Shown here one piece after another: positions 38,361-50,970 of a DNA stretch of 64,000 nt (position 1 is its first letter; each line of letters begins with the position of its first letter). The notes under the pieces are model-generated. The model saw only the letters and a program-made list of their open reading frames with translations. It was not told the origin of the DNA and did not search any database. The DNA is from Tetrahymena thermophila SB210 (lineage: Eukaryota > Ciliophora > Oligohymenophorea > Hymenostomatida > Tetrahymenidae): positions 64,576 to 128,575 of the forward strand of contig NW_002476341.1 of assembly GCF_000189635.1 (NCBI RefSeq), read 5' to 3'. The translations under genes and the position numbers were made by a program.

Positions 38361-40052
38361 ATGAATTAATTAAATTACAGTGATTTAGGTAATTAAACAG
38401 ATTATTTAAAAGAAGAATTTCCAAAATAAATAAATCTTCAGAAAAGAAATTGGTAGAACTTCATATCAAAGGCCATTGTTTTTCTTCTTGTCTTTTTTAC
38501 TTACATTTAATTTTACATCCAAATAATATTGATAATTAAGGTAATTAGTTAGTTTATTATTCTATTTTAATTTCTTTTGTTTCAATTATATTTTAATACT
38601 AAATTTTAACTTAATTAGGATTTTGCTTATATCTATCATTATAAAACATTATGGGTATACCTTGCTTTATTGCTTATCTATTTAATTTATTACAGAGATA
38701 AAACATAAATTACACTTAAACTTCGTATATTATTTAGTCTTCCAGGTGTTGTTTCTTTACAAGAATACTTCAATCATGATATTAAATTTAGTTTCTTTGA
38801 TAAAATGTTTTTTAGAAATATACTGTTAAATATTTTAATCATTTATTAGAATATTTTTTTGGAATAAAATACTTTGCTATTAATTTCTACTTCATGGTTG
38901 TATATTTAAATGTATTTTAGATACAGAGACCCATCAAAAAATTTAGATAATTAAATACTTTAAGATTTGATATAAGAAAACTTTAAATAAATGATTGATA
39001 TCATCTATCCTTTAGCTGATTCTTTCTTATGGTCATAAATACTATAAGATATTGTTAATGGAAAATAAGAGATAACCAATTTTTGTTATTAATATAGCTA
39101 TTATTAAGTTAGAATTCCTTGCCTTCAAATAACTTTTTTTTTAATATATAAATACAGTAAATCTTAATTTTTGCTTCTAAGGAGTGAAAGAATATCTGAG
39201 CTAGGAATATTTTTTATTCCTAAAATCAAAGAATGTTCATATTAAATAAAAGAAGAATTAAATTAGCAAGTTAATAATACAGTTTTCTTTTAATATCAGT
39301 ATCACTTATTATTCATAGATAGACTATATTAATTAATCCTTTTTTTTGTTTTAGCTTGTTAAAAGAATCATATTGAATATAAATTTGGTTTCATATTTTC
39401 TATATCCTTTAACATGTTCTGCTTACTTAAAAGTTTTAGGCAACTTAAATAACAAAAATTTGATTATTATCATTTAACTATGAAGGATTTTTCTCGATTA
39501 AATTAAATAGAGTGTTTAATTAAAGTAAAAAAAATATTCATTACTTTTGATTCGTTAGGCAAAGAAAAAGCGTTAGAAGTACTTACAAGCTAATTTAGTT
39601 AATCAGAAATCTTTATAACTAATAAACATTTTGAATGTTATAGAACATTCAATTAAAATACTTCATAATAGACAATAACTTTCTATGAAAATATAAATTA
39701 TGAAAAAGACTAATAAAATTTTGAAATCTCAAACAGTTTGAATGAATAAATTAGTTAAATTGAATTTTATGCTCCATTTTTATCTTAAAATTAATTAATT
39801 AGACCATAATATGCTTATATTGAAATATTTCGTGCTTTATTGAATACTAAATATTTTATTGAAATTTAAGTACAAGGTAATAAAACACATTTAGGTTAAT
39901 TTAACAAATTTTAATAAAAATACTATGATTAGATGTTTATTGCTTTAAACAAAAGTGTTCTTTTGTAAATTCTTTGCTTTTATAACTAGATAAATAATTT
40001 AACGATAAATCCTAATATGGCATTTTATGATTTATTTGAAAATTTAGTATGA
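38361..40052 (+). CDS. Multi-pass membrane protein, family copy B
   Basis: Exons 38361-38540 (60 codons) and 38619-40052 (478 codons with TGA), 537 residues. Same architecture as copy A: start MNQLN, hydrophobic IVFLLVFFTYIQFY before the intron, LWVYLALLLIYLIYY after it, then FSLPGVVSLQEY and KFSFFDKMFFRN. It ends DLFENLV. The intron is phase 0, GT..AG. No TGA inside. It is closer to copy C than to copy A across exons, intron and flanks, so B and C are the younger pair. Function unknown; conserved charged loops suggest the protein, not just its hydrophobicity, is under selection. Confidence 0.85.
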
Positions 40053-41132
40053 AATTAATTTTAGTTATGCATATTTTATTTTGATGTATTTTTAAATAAA
40101 ACATTTTTCTATTATCTATGTATCAAACTTTCATTCTTTTTCTTTTGAATTTTAGATACCTTTTTTAAATGTTTATTAATTTGTTAAAATTATAAAGATT
40201 ATAAAGTAATAAAATACAAAATTTAACTATTTTAAATAAAAATACTACGATTATATTTTTGTTACATAAATTATTATTTTGTAAATTATTAGTTTTTATG
40301 ACTAGATTTTATATTTAATATACTAACTAATATTATTTATTATAATTTATATGAAAATTTAATATGAAATTATTTATTTTTTAAAATATATAGTGAAATA
40401 GCAACTCTATCCAAACAATACCATCTCAAAGGTTCATTCTCAACCTAAAAAAAACTCAAAATTTTGACTCTGTTCTCGGATCTCGGACAGATTCTTTTAT
40501 CGAGAAATTATGGTATTTTTCAGTTTCTTTTTAGAAATTATAAAAATAAGATAATTTATAAAGTTATTTTGTTTGATAAATAAAGTGAAAAAAAATGAAT
40601 TGATAAAATAAATAAATAAATAAATTTATCTAACTAAAAGATATGCCTAACTAATATTTTTCATTTTGCTACAATTCAATTTTCTTTTATAAATAAATTT
40701 TATAAAGAATAAAATAAATAAATTTAATTAACTAACTAACTAAATGATGTGACTTATATTTTAGATTTTCTACAATTCTATTTTCATTTTTAAAATAATT
40801 AATAAAAGATAAAATCAAATAAATTAATTTATGAATAAAATAAAATTATGCATTCCACTTTTTGGAGTTTTGTCTTCATTTATTAAAATAAAATAATATG
40901 TAAATTAATCTAAATTTATTTGTTTATGACTGATTAAGGACAATTCTATTTTCTTTTATAAACAAAATTATTAAAGTATAGAAAAATAATAATTAATTAA
41001 ATCTTTTCTCAAATTATTTTTTCTATATAATTAATAGATTGAAAAAGATCAAATTTAATTACTCTAATTATTATAATTATTAATTTTTTAATATAAATCA
41101 ATAAATCGTAATTTAATCAAAATAAGATAAAA
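40053..41132 (+). other. B-C intergenic region with a GC-richer block
   Basis: The left part is 3' flank of copy B. From about 40530 it is the duplicated 5' flank of copy C. Between them, 40390-40510 is clearly richer in G and C (CTATCCAAACAATACCATC, then TCTCGGATCTCGGACAG) and has no partner beside the other copies; it may be a remnant of an inserted element. No gene seen. Confidence 0.5.
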
Positions 41133-42848
41133 ATGAATTAATTAAATCAAAGGAACTTAAATTAACTAAATTAAATTGATTTAGATAATGAAACAGATTA
41201 TTTAATTGAAGAATTTCCAAAATAAATAAATCTTTAGAAAAGAAATTGGTAGAGCTTCATATCAAAGACCATTGTTTTTCTTCTTGTCTTTTTTACTTAC
41301 ATTTAATTTTACATCCAAATAATATTGATAATTAAGGTAATTAGTTAGTTTATTATTCTATTTTAATTTCTCTTATCTCAATTATATTTTAATACTAAAT
41401 TTTAACTTAATTAGGATTTTGCTTATATCTATCATTATAAAGCATTATGGGTATACCTTTCTTTATTGCTTATCTATTTAATTTATTACAGAGATAAAAC
41501 ATAAATTACACTTAAAATTCGTATATTATTTAGTCTTCCAGGTGTTGTTTCTTTGCAAGAATATTTAAATCATGATATTAAATTTAGCTTCTTTGATAAA
41601 ATGTTTATTGGAAATTTTATTTTAAATGCTTTAATCATCTATTAGAATATCATTTTGGTTCAAAATGCTTTACTATAAATTTCTACTTCATGGTTGTATG
41701 TTTAAATGTATTTTAGATACAGAGACCCATCAAAAAATTTAGATAATTTAATACTTTAAGATTTGATATAAGAAAATTTTAAATAAATGATTGATATTAT
41801 CTATCGTTTAGCTGATTCTTTCTTCCATTCATAAATATTATAAGATACTGTTAATGGAAAATAAGAGATAATCAATTTTGGTTATTATAACAGCTGTAGT
41901 AAAGTTAGAATTGCTTACCTTCTCTTTTCTTTTAGTTTTATATATAAATACAATAAATCTTAATTTATGTATTTAGGGTCTTAAAGAATTTCTGAGCTAG
42001 AAATATTTTTTATTCCTAAAATCAAAGAATGTTCATATTAAATAAAAGAAGAATTAAATTAATAAGTTTAAAATACAGTTTCCTTTTAATATCAGTATCA
42101 CTTATTATTCATAGATAGACTATATTAATTAATCTTTTTTTTTGTTTTAGCTTGTTAAAAGAATCATGTTGAATATAAATTTGGTTTCATATTTTCTATA
42201 TCCTTTAACATGTTCTGCTTACTAAAAAGTTTTAGGCAACTTAAATAACAAAAATTTGATTTTTATCATTTAACTATGAAGGATTTTTCTCGATTAAATT
42301 AAATAGAGTGTTTAAATAAAGTAAAAAAAATATTCATTACTTTTGATTAGTTAGGCAAAGAAAAAGCGTTAGAAGTACTTACAAGCTAATTTAGTTAATC
42401 AGAAATCTTTATAACTAATAAACATTTTGAATGCTATAGAACATTCAATTAAAATAATTTATAATAGACAATAATTTTCTATGAAAATAAAAATTATTAA
42501 AAAGACTAGTAAAATTTTGAAATCTCAAACAGTTTGAATGAATAAATTAGTTAAATTGAATTTTATGCTCCATTTTTATCTTAAAATTAATTAATTAGAC
42601 CATAATATGCTTATATTGAAATATTTCGTGCTTTATTGAATACTAAATATTTTATTGAAATTTAAGTACAAGGTTATAAAACACATTTAGGTTAATTTAA
42701 CGAATTTTAATAAAAATACTATGATTAGATGTTTATTGCTTTAAACAAAAGTGTTCTTTTGTAAATTCTTTGCTTTTATTAATAGATAAAGGATTTAACG
42801 ATAAATCCTAATATGGTATTTTATGATTTATTTGAAAATTTAGCATGA
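41133..42848 (+). CDS. Multi-pass membrane protein, family copy C
   Basis: Exons 41133-41336 (68 codons) and 41415-42848 (478 codons with TGA), 545 residues. Start MNQLNQRNLNQLNQ; the leader is eight codons longer than in copy B. Hydrophobic segments, the FSLPGVVSLQEYLNHD loop and the C-terminal NPNMVFYDLFENLA match the other copies. The phase 0 intron is GT..AG. Intact. It is tandem with copy B, separated by 1.08 kb that includes the duplicated flank. Confidence 0.85.
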
Positions 42849-42896
42849 AATTAATTTTAGCTATGCATATTTTATTTAGATGTATTATAAAATAAA

Positions 42897-42929
42897 ACTT
42901 TTATTTATTTATTTATTTATTTATTATTT

Positions 42930-42973
<44 letters not shown>

Positions 42974-42981
42974 TCTATCTA
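42897..42981. repeat. TTTA microsatellite
   Basis: About 85 bp of TTTA/TTAT tetranucleotide repeats, ending in TCTATCTATAACC. It lies 50 bp after the TGA of copy C. Confidence 0.95.
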
Positions 42982-43330
42982 TAACCCTGCAAAAAATGAT
43001 AGTCGGGTATCTATAAATATATGTTTATAGGAATGGTAGCAAGATAGAATCAATAAAAATATTAAATATAATAACTAATTTATCAATAAATCAATAATTC
43101 TGATATATTTTATTTAATTATTTTTCTTTTTATTTTCTTTTATTAATAAAATTATTCAAATATAATTTGATCAAATAATTCTTTCTTTTCTATATTTTTA
43201 AAACTAATTATTTATTCAAAAAGGTAATATTTTTTTTACAATCCAACGATATAATTTTTATTTATGATTTAATAATATAAATTGTTGCACCAAAAAAACT
43301 AAAAAATGTTTATTTATTGAATTAAGTTAA

Positions 43331-43513
43331 GATAACATCAATATTTTAGAAGAAATAGAAACAGATTTTGATAGAAACAACTCAAATTACTTTTAGAAAA
43401 ATATAAAAATAATTTGGAGACCTATATATATATATACCAAAAATAATTGGTTTTCTTCTTATCTTTTTTATCTAAATTTAGCTTTCTATCCAAAGGGCTT
43501 TTATTATTTGAGT
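43331..43513 (+). pseudogene. Stray copy of membrane-protein exon 1 (first)
   Basis: Aligns with exon 1 of copy D: D-N-I-N-I-L-E-E-I-E-T-D-F-D-R-N-N-S, then a TTTTCTTCTTATCTTTTTTA block for the first membrane segment. No in-frame ATG precedes it (TGA interrupts the candidate), the frame shifts before the membrane segment, and no exon 2 follows. Upstream words are shared with the next unit. An exon-1-only duplicate in decay. Confidence 0.65.
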
Positions 43514-43670
43514 AATTAATTTATTAACCAATAATTTTTGATTTATTTTGTTTATATCCTTTTTATTTTCTTTTATAAGCAAGACTATTAAAATTATTTA
43601 TTCATAAAGGGTGTAATCCAAATGATATAATTTTTATGATTTTTGCATCAACCTAAAAAAAAAAGTGTAA

Positions 43671-43840
43671 ATGAATTAAGAAGAAGAAGTGGAAACAGAT
43701 TTTAATAGAAATAACTAAAATTTATTTAATAAAATATATAAGAAATTTGGAGATTTATATATCAAAAACAATCGTTTTTCTTCTTTCTTATCTTTTTTAC
43801 CTAAATCTAGTTTTTAATCCAAATAGTTTTGATTATTTAA
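43671..43840 (+). pseudogene. Stray copy of membrane-protein exon 1 (second)
   Basis: Begins with ATG (MNQEEEVETDFNRNN) and continues as exon 1, but the frame is lost before the hydrophobic segment and no exon 2 follows. With 43331-43513 and the true exon 1 of copy D it forms three tandem units of about 350-420 bp, each with a CCAA-(A/C)-GATATAATTTTTAT-like block upstream. Confidence 0.65.
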
Positions 43841-44080
43841 GTTATTAATTAATTTATCAATCAGAAATATCTGATTTATTTTATTTTATTTATCTTTCTT
43901 TTTATTTTCTTTTATAAGTAAGATAATTAAAAATGTATATAGAAAAAAGAAGTAAATCAAATTATTCTTTGATAGCATAATTATTTGTTCAAAAAGGCTA
44001 TATTCAATAATCCAAATGATATAATTATTATTATTTAATAAAATAAATTGATGCGGAAAACTAAAAAAAAATAAGGTTAA

Positions 44081-45866
44081 ATGATTTAATTTAGTAAAGA
44101 TAACTTCAATATATTAGAAGAAAAAGAAGAAATAGAAACAGATTTTGAAAGAAATAACTCGAATTGCTAAAATAAAAAAATAAGAAATTTGGAGAGCTTT
44201 CTATCAAAAACAATAGTTTTCCTTCTTCTCTTTTTTACCTAAATTTAGTTTTACATCCAAATTGTTTTGATTATTTAAGTAATTCATTATTCAAAACGAT
44301 TTTTTGAAATATTCTTATATTATTTTACATTATTTTCAAAATTTCAAAAAAATGTTTTTAATTAAATTATTTCTTAATAAAAAAATGTTTATGTTAAAAA
44401 TAACATTTAAATGATAATTTTTAATTAACTAACTAAATTTAATAGGATTTGCGGTCTATTTACTTGTAAAAATATTTTTGGGTATATCTTGCTATCCTGT
44501 TTATCTATTTAATTGTATGCATTGATACAAAATAAAATAGTTTCATACTTAGTATCTTATTTAGTCTCCCTGGTGCAACTTCTCTGCAAGAATATTTAAC
44601 TCATGATATAAAATTTAGCTTCTTTAAATTAATGTTTTATAGAGATATAATATTGACTATTTTGATCATTTATCAATATTTATTTTTGGAATACACTTTT
44701 TTGCTGCAAATTTCTATATCTTGGCTTTACGTTTAATTATATTTTAGATTCAGAGATCAATCTTCAAATTTAGATAATTAAACTCTTAAAGATTTGATAC
44801 GATAAAATCTTAAATAAACTTCTGAAATTATCTACCCTTTGGGTGATTCTATACTTTTTTCATATTTCCTATAACAGGAAATAGTGATATGGTGCTTTCA
44901 TACAAATTTTACTATGACAAAGCACTTAATTGCAACAGGAAGTGTTCTCATAATTTACGAAAAAAAGAAATAATGCCACATAAAGTCAAATCATCGATAT
45001 TAATGGTTTTTTGTAATTCCTATAATCTAATAAGCTTCAGATAAAAGCTTAAAAACTCTTAAGAATTACTTGATGATGCAGTATACTTCAAGTACAAGTA
45101 TCAGATCTTATTTGTAGATAGATTGCTTTTATTGATGGAAGTTTTATTGATTATAATTTTCGAAAATAATAGACTTAATTATAACTTTAGCTTGATGTTT
45201 TCAATAATAATTAATATAGTTGGCTTGTTTATGAGTTTATGGTCTTTAAAATAACAAAAATTGGATTAAAAATCAGAATTTTACCATATTTCTTTGTAGG
45301 ATATTTCTCGACTGGAATAAATAGAGTGTTTAAATAAAGTAAAGAAAATTTTCATAACTTTTGATTCATTAAGCAAGCAGAAAGCCTTAGAGATACTTAC
45401 AAGCTAATTTATGTAATCAGAAATATTTATTACAAATAAAAACTTTGAATGGAAAAGAACATTTAATTAGAATAACTAATATTAGACTTTAACTTTTTGT
45501 GATAATAAAAATGACCAATAAGATAAATTGATTTTTGAAATTTCAAATGTAATCAATGATTAAATTAACTAAATTGATGTCTATGCTCCGATTTTATCTT
45601 TAGATCAATCAGAAATAAGTAAACAAGCATACTTAGATATGTTTCGTTTTCTATCAAATAGCAAGTATTTAATTGAAATTAAAGTACTTGAAAATAAGAT
45701 GCCTTTAGGCTAATTTTTTTATTTCAAGTATACTTACTACGATTAGATGTTCGTTGAGTAAATTAAAAGAACCTTTTTATAAATAATTTGTTTCGAAGAG
45801 TAGACAAAGATATTGTCAATTAACCCTTAAATGGTATTTTACGATTTGTTTGAAGATTAAATATGA
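44081..45866 (+). pseudogene. Membrane protein family copy D, 1-nt frameshift
   Basis: Exon 1 44081-44278 (66 codons, MIQFSKDNFNILEEKEE) and exon 2 44446-45866. It is the most diverged copy, but the family landmarks are present: FSLPGATSLQEYLTHD, KALEILTSQF, SINPQMVFYDLFED. Exon 2 is 1421 nt, one short of a multiple of three. The reading frame is right up to about 45050 (FVIPIIQQASDK) and again from about 45070 (DDAVYFKYKYQILFVDRL), so one base is missing between them. Unshifted, it would stop at the TGA at 45133-45135. Either a young pseudogene or a sequencing error. No intron explains it: GT..AG choices there give the wrong frame. Confidence 0.75.
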
Positions 45867-46978
45867 AAATTAATTTTAATTAAGTATAAAAATATGTATT
45901 TTATATTCATTCAAGAATGTTGTTAATTCATCTTTTTTTCTTCATTCTTATGAATTTTCATATAATTAATTTTTTATTTAAATTAGTATTATTGTTATTC
46001 TCTGATAATTATTTCCCTAGTAGAATAAATAAATAAATATTTAGTAGAATAATAAATAAATAAATATTATTTTAAAAATTTAAATAATATAAAAAGGTAT
46101 TGATCGAAATAGGTTTTGAACCTGAATTAACAAACATAATAAAAAAGTTTTAATTTGAAAAAAGTTTTGTTTCTGTTTGTATTTTGATTATTTTTGTAAA
46201 ATATAAGAAATAAATCAAATATAAAGAAAATAATTAAATAATTAAGATTTTGAAAAAAAAAATATTCATAAGGAATATAAAAATTATTTGAAATATCACA
46301 AATCATTATATCATGATCCGTGATATTACAAATTCAGGGATAGCTATATTCATTACATACAGCAAGTTTTTGTGATGATTAAATTGATGAAAAAACTGTT
46401 ATGATTTATCATTAACAAGCTATTTTGACTTTTTTTAAATAATAAAATGTTCGCAGTATCCATTCATTATTGGTCTTTTAAATCAATAAAATTTCACTTA
46501 TTTGTTTCGAAATTAATTTTTTTGGCCTTATTAAAGAAGCTTAGCATGTTCTACTTACTCTAATATTTAACTTTAATTGTCCTTAATTTTTATTTTTACA
46601 TTGATTTTTGAATTTAATAATAATTTTATTAAAATTTTATATTTTTAAATTAAAACTAATCAATTAACTTTCAAGATAATTTATTTATTTTTTTTAATTC
46701 AACATCATCCAAGAAATAGGGAAAACAAACTAAAACTCCAAAATATAAGCATTTATTTACTTAGTACTTTACGAATATTAAAAAATTTTTAGAAGAGCGC
46801 TGGGATATCTAGAATATATCGTAAAACTTGCCCAAAGAAAGCTGACAATCAATCAATGATTAAATAACAAAAAAATAGATAAATAAATATGATTTTTTAT
46901 TTAAATTAATTAAAAATATTAAAATTTATTTTTAAAAATAAAATTAGAACAAAATTAATAAAAATAAATATTTTAACT
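45867..46978. other. Intergenic, copy D to next LRR gene
   Basis: 1.1 kb of AT-rich sequence between convergent gene ends. A slightly GC-richer patch at 46795-46850 (GAGCGCTGGGATATCTAGA) has no recognisable structure. No gene seen. Confidence 0.5.
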
Positions 46979-49285
46979 TCATTATAAATTATATTAAACT
47001 AATTTAGAAATTTTTGGAATATCAGTTTGAATTGTTTATTCTGCTTACTGATCTTGTAAATTCTATCTAAAATTAATGATTAATAATGTTTATTTTACTA
47101 AGCTAAATATTATTTTACTGAATATTAAGTGACAACACTGTCAAATTTTGGCAGTTTCTTAATAGCCTTCCTATAGTTTATACTCCTACACTTCCTATGC
47201 TGTTTGAGCTTTTTAATTAATTTTTAAAAACTAATTATTATATTTAATTTAAATATATCAAAATACCTTAAATCAAGTACCAAAGTTTTTAAGCATTTAC
47301 AAGATTATATTGAAGAGATTAAATTTAAAGAGCCTTGTTAATTAATCAAATTTTAACTTTTAATTATTAATTTTAAATATTTTAATTAAATTAGTTTTAA
47401 ATAAATTATGATTTACCTTAAATTTAGTTTAATAGACTAAAGACTTTCAAACTACTATAGAGATTATCCTAGATCAGTGACTCCAGTATCGCTTATCTTA
47501 TTGAAGCTAATAAAAAATTAAAAAAAATAACACAATAGCTAAAATTATAATTAATTATTTAATTAATTTTGATGAAAATATTTTATATAAAATACCTTAA
47601 AAAAAGCATCAATTCCTCTAAATTTTTAAAAGATCTCAATGATTGACTTATTGATTATGCACAAAGGTCATCAATTAAATTAGAACTTTTCAATAAAAGA
47701 TTTAATCAATATCATAAAATAATAACAATTAATTGCAAATAAATTGTATTTCAAAATCATAGAAAAACAAAATAAATCAATCATACTTTAATTTAAGTTC
47801 TAAAAATTTCATATTATTTCTTACTTGAGCTGAATCGAACCATGAAAAAGTTCCTTCTCCCAATTCAAGCGAGCTTTTATAAATTAATAAATTTTTTTAA
47901 AAAATGATAAAATGCTAAAAGAAATATTTACCCTAAATTCAAAGCTAATTGAGATAAATTTTGATTTTAATTTAAGCTATTAAATATTTAAGATCCAGTT
48001 TTGCTTCCTATTTTTTTAATTTACCTTTTCAAATAAATAAAATTTAAAATTAAACCATTTTTTTGATTGAATTTTATAATAAAGATAATGAAAGAATAAA
48101 TACTCTAAATGTAGTTCCAATTAAGATAAATGATTGCTTTTTCCTAGACAAAAGGCTAGATTTGCTGCACTAGCATCAGTTATATTATTTTAGCTATTCA
48201 TAATAACAAAGAAATATTTAAAAAATTAAATTACAAATTGATTACCTTAAGTCTAATACCAAATAATTGATGTTAGTAGCACTCAAAAGAGTATTTCCCA
48301 TTTGATTTACACCAGAATCTTCAAGAGAAGTTTATCTTATATACAAAATTATTTACCAAATAATTTTACATAAAATAATTATTACCTTAAATAAAGTTTT
48401 AAAACCTTCAAATTTTTATTTTAAATTACTTAAAGTAACAAATCGGAATTACCAATTCCACAGTAGCTATTTAATTTTAAATATTTAAATTGAATAAACT
48501 TAACAAATTTAAGTATATTTTACTTCATCGAAAGTTCTAATTATGTTAAATTTTAACATCTACCTAAACTGATTCCTAGTTAAGATGCTCCATTTTCATT
48601 GATGTAGTTTGAACTATTAAATTTGAAAACTTTGTATTAAATTATATTTAATATGAAGCAAAAATAAACTTTAAAATTAATTAGAGCTTTTTGAGATTAG
48701 TACAGCATAGAAGAGACTATCCTAAATTAGAAATACCCTATGACATTATTTAATTTGTGCTATTAAAAATAAAATAAATTAAATTAAATTATTCATTTAG
48801 TTAATTTAATCACCTCAGATTTAGAGTTAAATTTTCTAAATTGATACAATTTGATAATCCTTCTCCTATTTTTGATATTCCCTGAGTGCTTATATTGCAA
48901 GAACTTGATAAATTAAACAATAAAAATATTTGAATATTATCTCTTATTTATTTAGTCTTACATCAAACTGATAAACAAATTTTCAGTTTTTTTACATTTA
49001 GAAATGGATTTACTCAAATCGCATTAAATTTAGTCCTTCATCTTAGAATAACTGTTGTAATTTTTAAAAGTAAAAATTTGCAATGAATAATTGAAATAAA
49101 TAGATAGAATATATATATCTCTTTTTATAATCTAAAAAAATGGACAAATTTACTTAAAACTAAGAAATAAGTCTTTTTTACTTATTAAGTCTGCTTTAAG
49201 AAACTTCAAATATTAAAATAAATTAATTTTATAATTTTTCTCTTTTTTAAAAATAAAATACCTATTCCAAATTTAGGAATTACAT
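46979..49285 (-). CDS. LRR protein, diverged modules
   Basis: 14 exons, 1428 nt, 475 residues plus TGA, frame exact. First exon 49285-48996 (290 nt) starts MQFLNLEQVF, resembling the DLEQV of the leader at 56730, but it is twice as long and least certain. LRR exons: 48903-48814, 48759-48670, 48613-48524, 48466-48386 (81), 48335-48246, 48193-48104, 48003-47932 (72), 47873-47787 (87), 47685-47596, 47506-47417, 47356-47267, 47208-47119. Terminal exon 47066-46979 (88 nt) ends ISKLVQYNLQ. Example module: N-K-I-S-D-T-G-V-T-D-L-G-Q-S-L, then L-Q-S-I-K-L-N-L. Introns are short (about 55-100 nt) and not repeated, unlike the arrays in the gapped contig, so this is an old, stable member of the family. 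Confidence 0.8.
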
Positions 49286-49932
49286 ATTTATAATATTATG
49301 TAATTCTATTTTTGAGCTTGATTTGTTGATGTGAATCCTAATTTTTTAATTAAATTTACTATTTTTAAAATAAAAGCTTTGTTATTTATTTCAAAATAAA
49401 ATTATTAAACAAAATAATCAAAAAAATATTTAAATTTATTAAAAATTTTAATTATTTAAAATCTAGTCATATTTATTTTTCATGTTTTTATTAGAATTAA
49501 ATTTAAATTGATTTTCAGAAAAAATTAAAAATTTAAGTTGAATAATTCAATCAAAAATAAAATATAATCTATTTGATCACAATATCATAGATTTAAATTC
49601 ATAAAAACTCGAGGGTTAATTAGTTAATAAAATATTAATTACTTTATACTAGACTATAATATAAAAAAGCCATATTTAATGAACAATGATGGTATATTAA
49701 ATAAAATATGATATAATTTATTTTTATTTCATTTAAAAAATTATTATTTTAATAATAAAAAATAAGAATTTTGTTAGAAAATATTTAGAAATAATCATGA
49801 TAACTCAAATAAAATATTTCAAAATTTAATAATATTTTAAATTAATATAAAAACTGTTTAATTGTATTAGATTTTAAGAATCTTTATTGATGTATTTATT
49901 TTATATCAACATAAAAATTAACATAAATCCTA
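49286..49932. other. Intergenic between two minus-strand genes
   Basis: Very AT-rich sequence. It must hold the promoter of the LRR gene starting at 49285 and the 3' end signal of the gene ending at 49933. No motif was recognised. Confidence 0.5.
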
Positions 49933-50659
49933 TCAAATTCTTCTTGTTTTTGCAAAGGCTAAAAAAGCATTTGGCTCATAATAGTATCTGAAAGAGAATG
50001 CCATTAGAATAAAAAGCTTTATGATTAATAAGATTGCAATATTTCCACTAATTACGACACTTGAGATGAATAATTGTTAAGAGTCATCTTCTTAGTTATT
50101 ATCAGTACAGTTTTTATATTGATTTGATATAGCCTTTTATTTTAAATACGAATTTAGTATTTTTAATATTTAAAATGTATTTTTTTACAAAAAGAATTTA
50201 AAGCAAAATAGCAACGCCTAATAATATGCACTAGCAGGTTAAATAAATTAAACTCCTCGACCATCCTTAATCTGTGTCATAGCGCTTTATATAAGATCTG
50301 AAGTCGAAAACAGCTAAATTATTCATTACATTAATTATAAATAAATTTCATCAATAATGATCTAAAATTTAATTTTAATGATTACCATTCAGCCCTACAA
50401 TAACAATTTCAAAGATTATAAGTTGCTTAAAATGCGAGCAATTTGCATATTCAGTGTAACTATCAATTTTTGTAATAAAAACTATGAGAACAACGACAAA
50501 GAGTAAAAATCCCCATAATGACATCACCAAAAATGCAATTGGGGAAGAGTTAACCCAAAGAGGAGCTGATTAACCTCTAAATTCATCATTAGACTATCCA
50601 AAACCTTTATAAGTTTATTTACCCCAATCCCACTTGAGAATTTTGCGGATTTGTTTCAT
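49933..50659 (-). CDS. Small multi-pass membrane protein, unknown family
   Basis: Three exons: 50659-50386 (274 nt), 50313-50189 (125), 50133-49933 (201 with TGA); 600 nt, 199 residues, frame exact across both GT..AG introns. The start is the first ATG (MKQIRKILKWDWGKQ). A hydrophilic leader carries GFGQSNDEFRGQSAPLW. Hydrophobic segments: PIAFLVMSLWGFLLFVVV (about 46-65), LIIFEIVIVGL (about 82-92), LIYLTCQCILLGVAILLQ (about 114-131) and VVISGNIAILLIIKLF (about 161-176). The C-terminus is YYYEPNAFLAFAKTRRI. Four membrane spans are likely. It is followed on the same strand by the LRR gene at 49285 and preceded by the M16C-like gene, 311 bp away. I do not recognise the family. Confidence 0.8.
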
Positions 50660-50970
50660 TCAGGAAGTATTTTATTGTTTTTTTAATGCTAAAAATAAAA
50701 ATGATTTGTTAATAAATAATTCTATCTAATTTTTGAATTCGTTTTGAAGCAACAAAAGGAGATTTTCTTTTCTTTTTTTGTATAAAAATTTTAATTATTA
50801 AGAAACGTAAGACAACTAAACTAAAAAGCATCAAACAAAAAATGATCAATTAAAGTTAGAAATATCATTTAACAACAAAATATTTTAATTAAATTAAATT
50901 GAAAACAAATATAAAATTTTATACAAACTAAGAAATATATTGGAAATAATAATTAAATAATTAATTAATT

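Noticed and set aside
46795..46850. Possible tRNA or small RNA gene in a GC-richer patch
   Set aside because: No cloverleaf pairing and no B-box-like GGTTCGAATCC was found; no tRNA gene was recognised anywhere in the window by eye.
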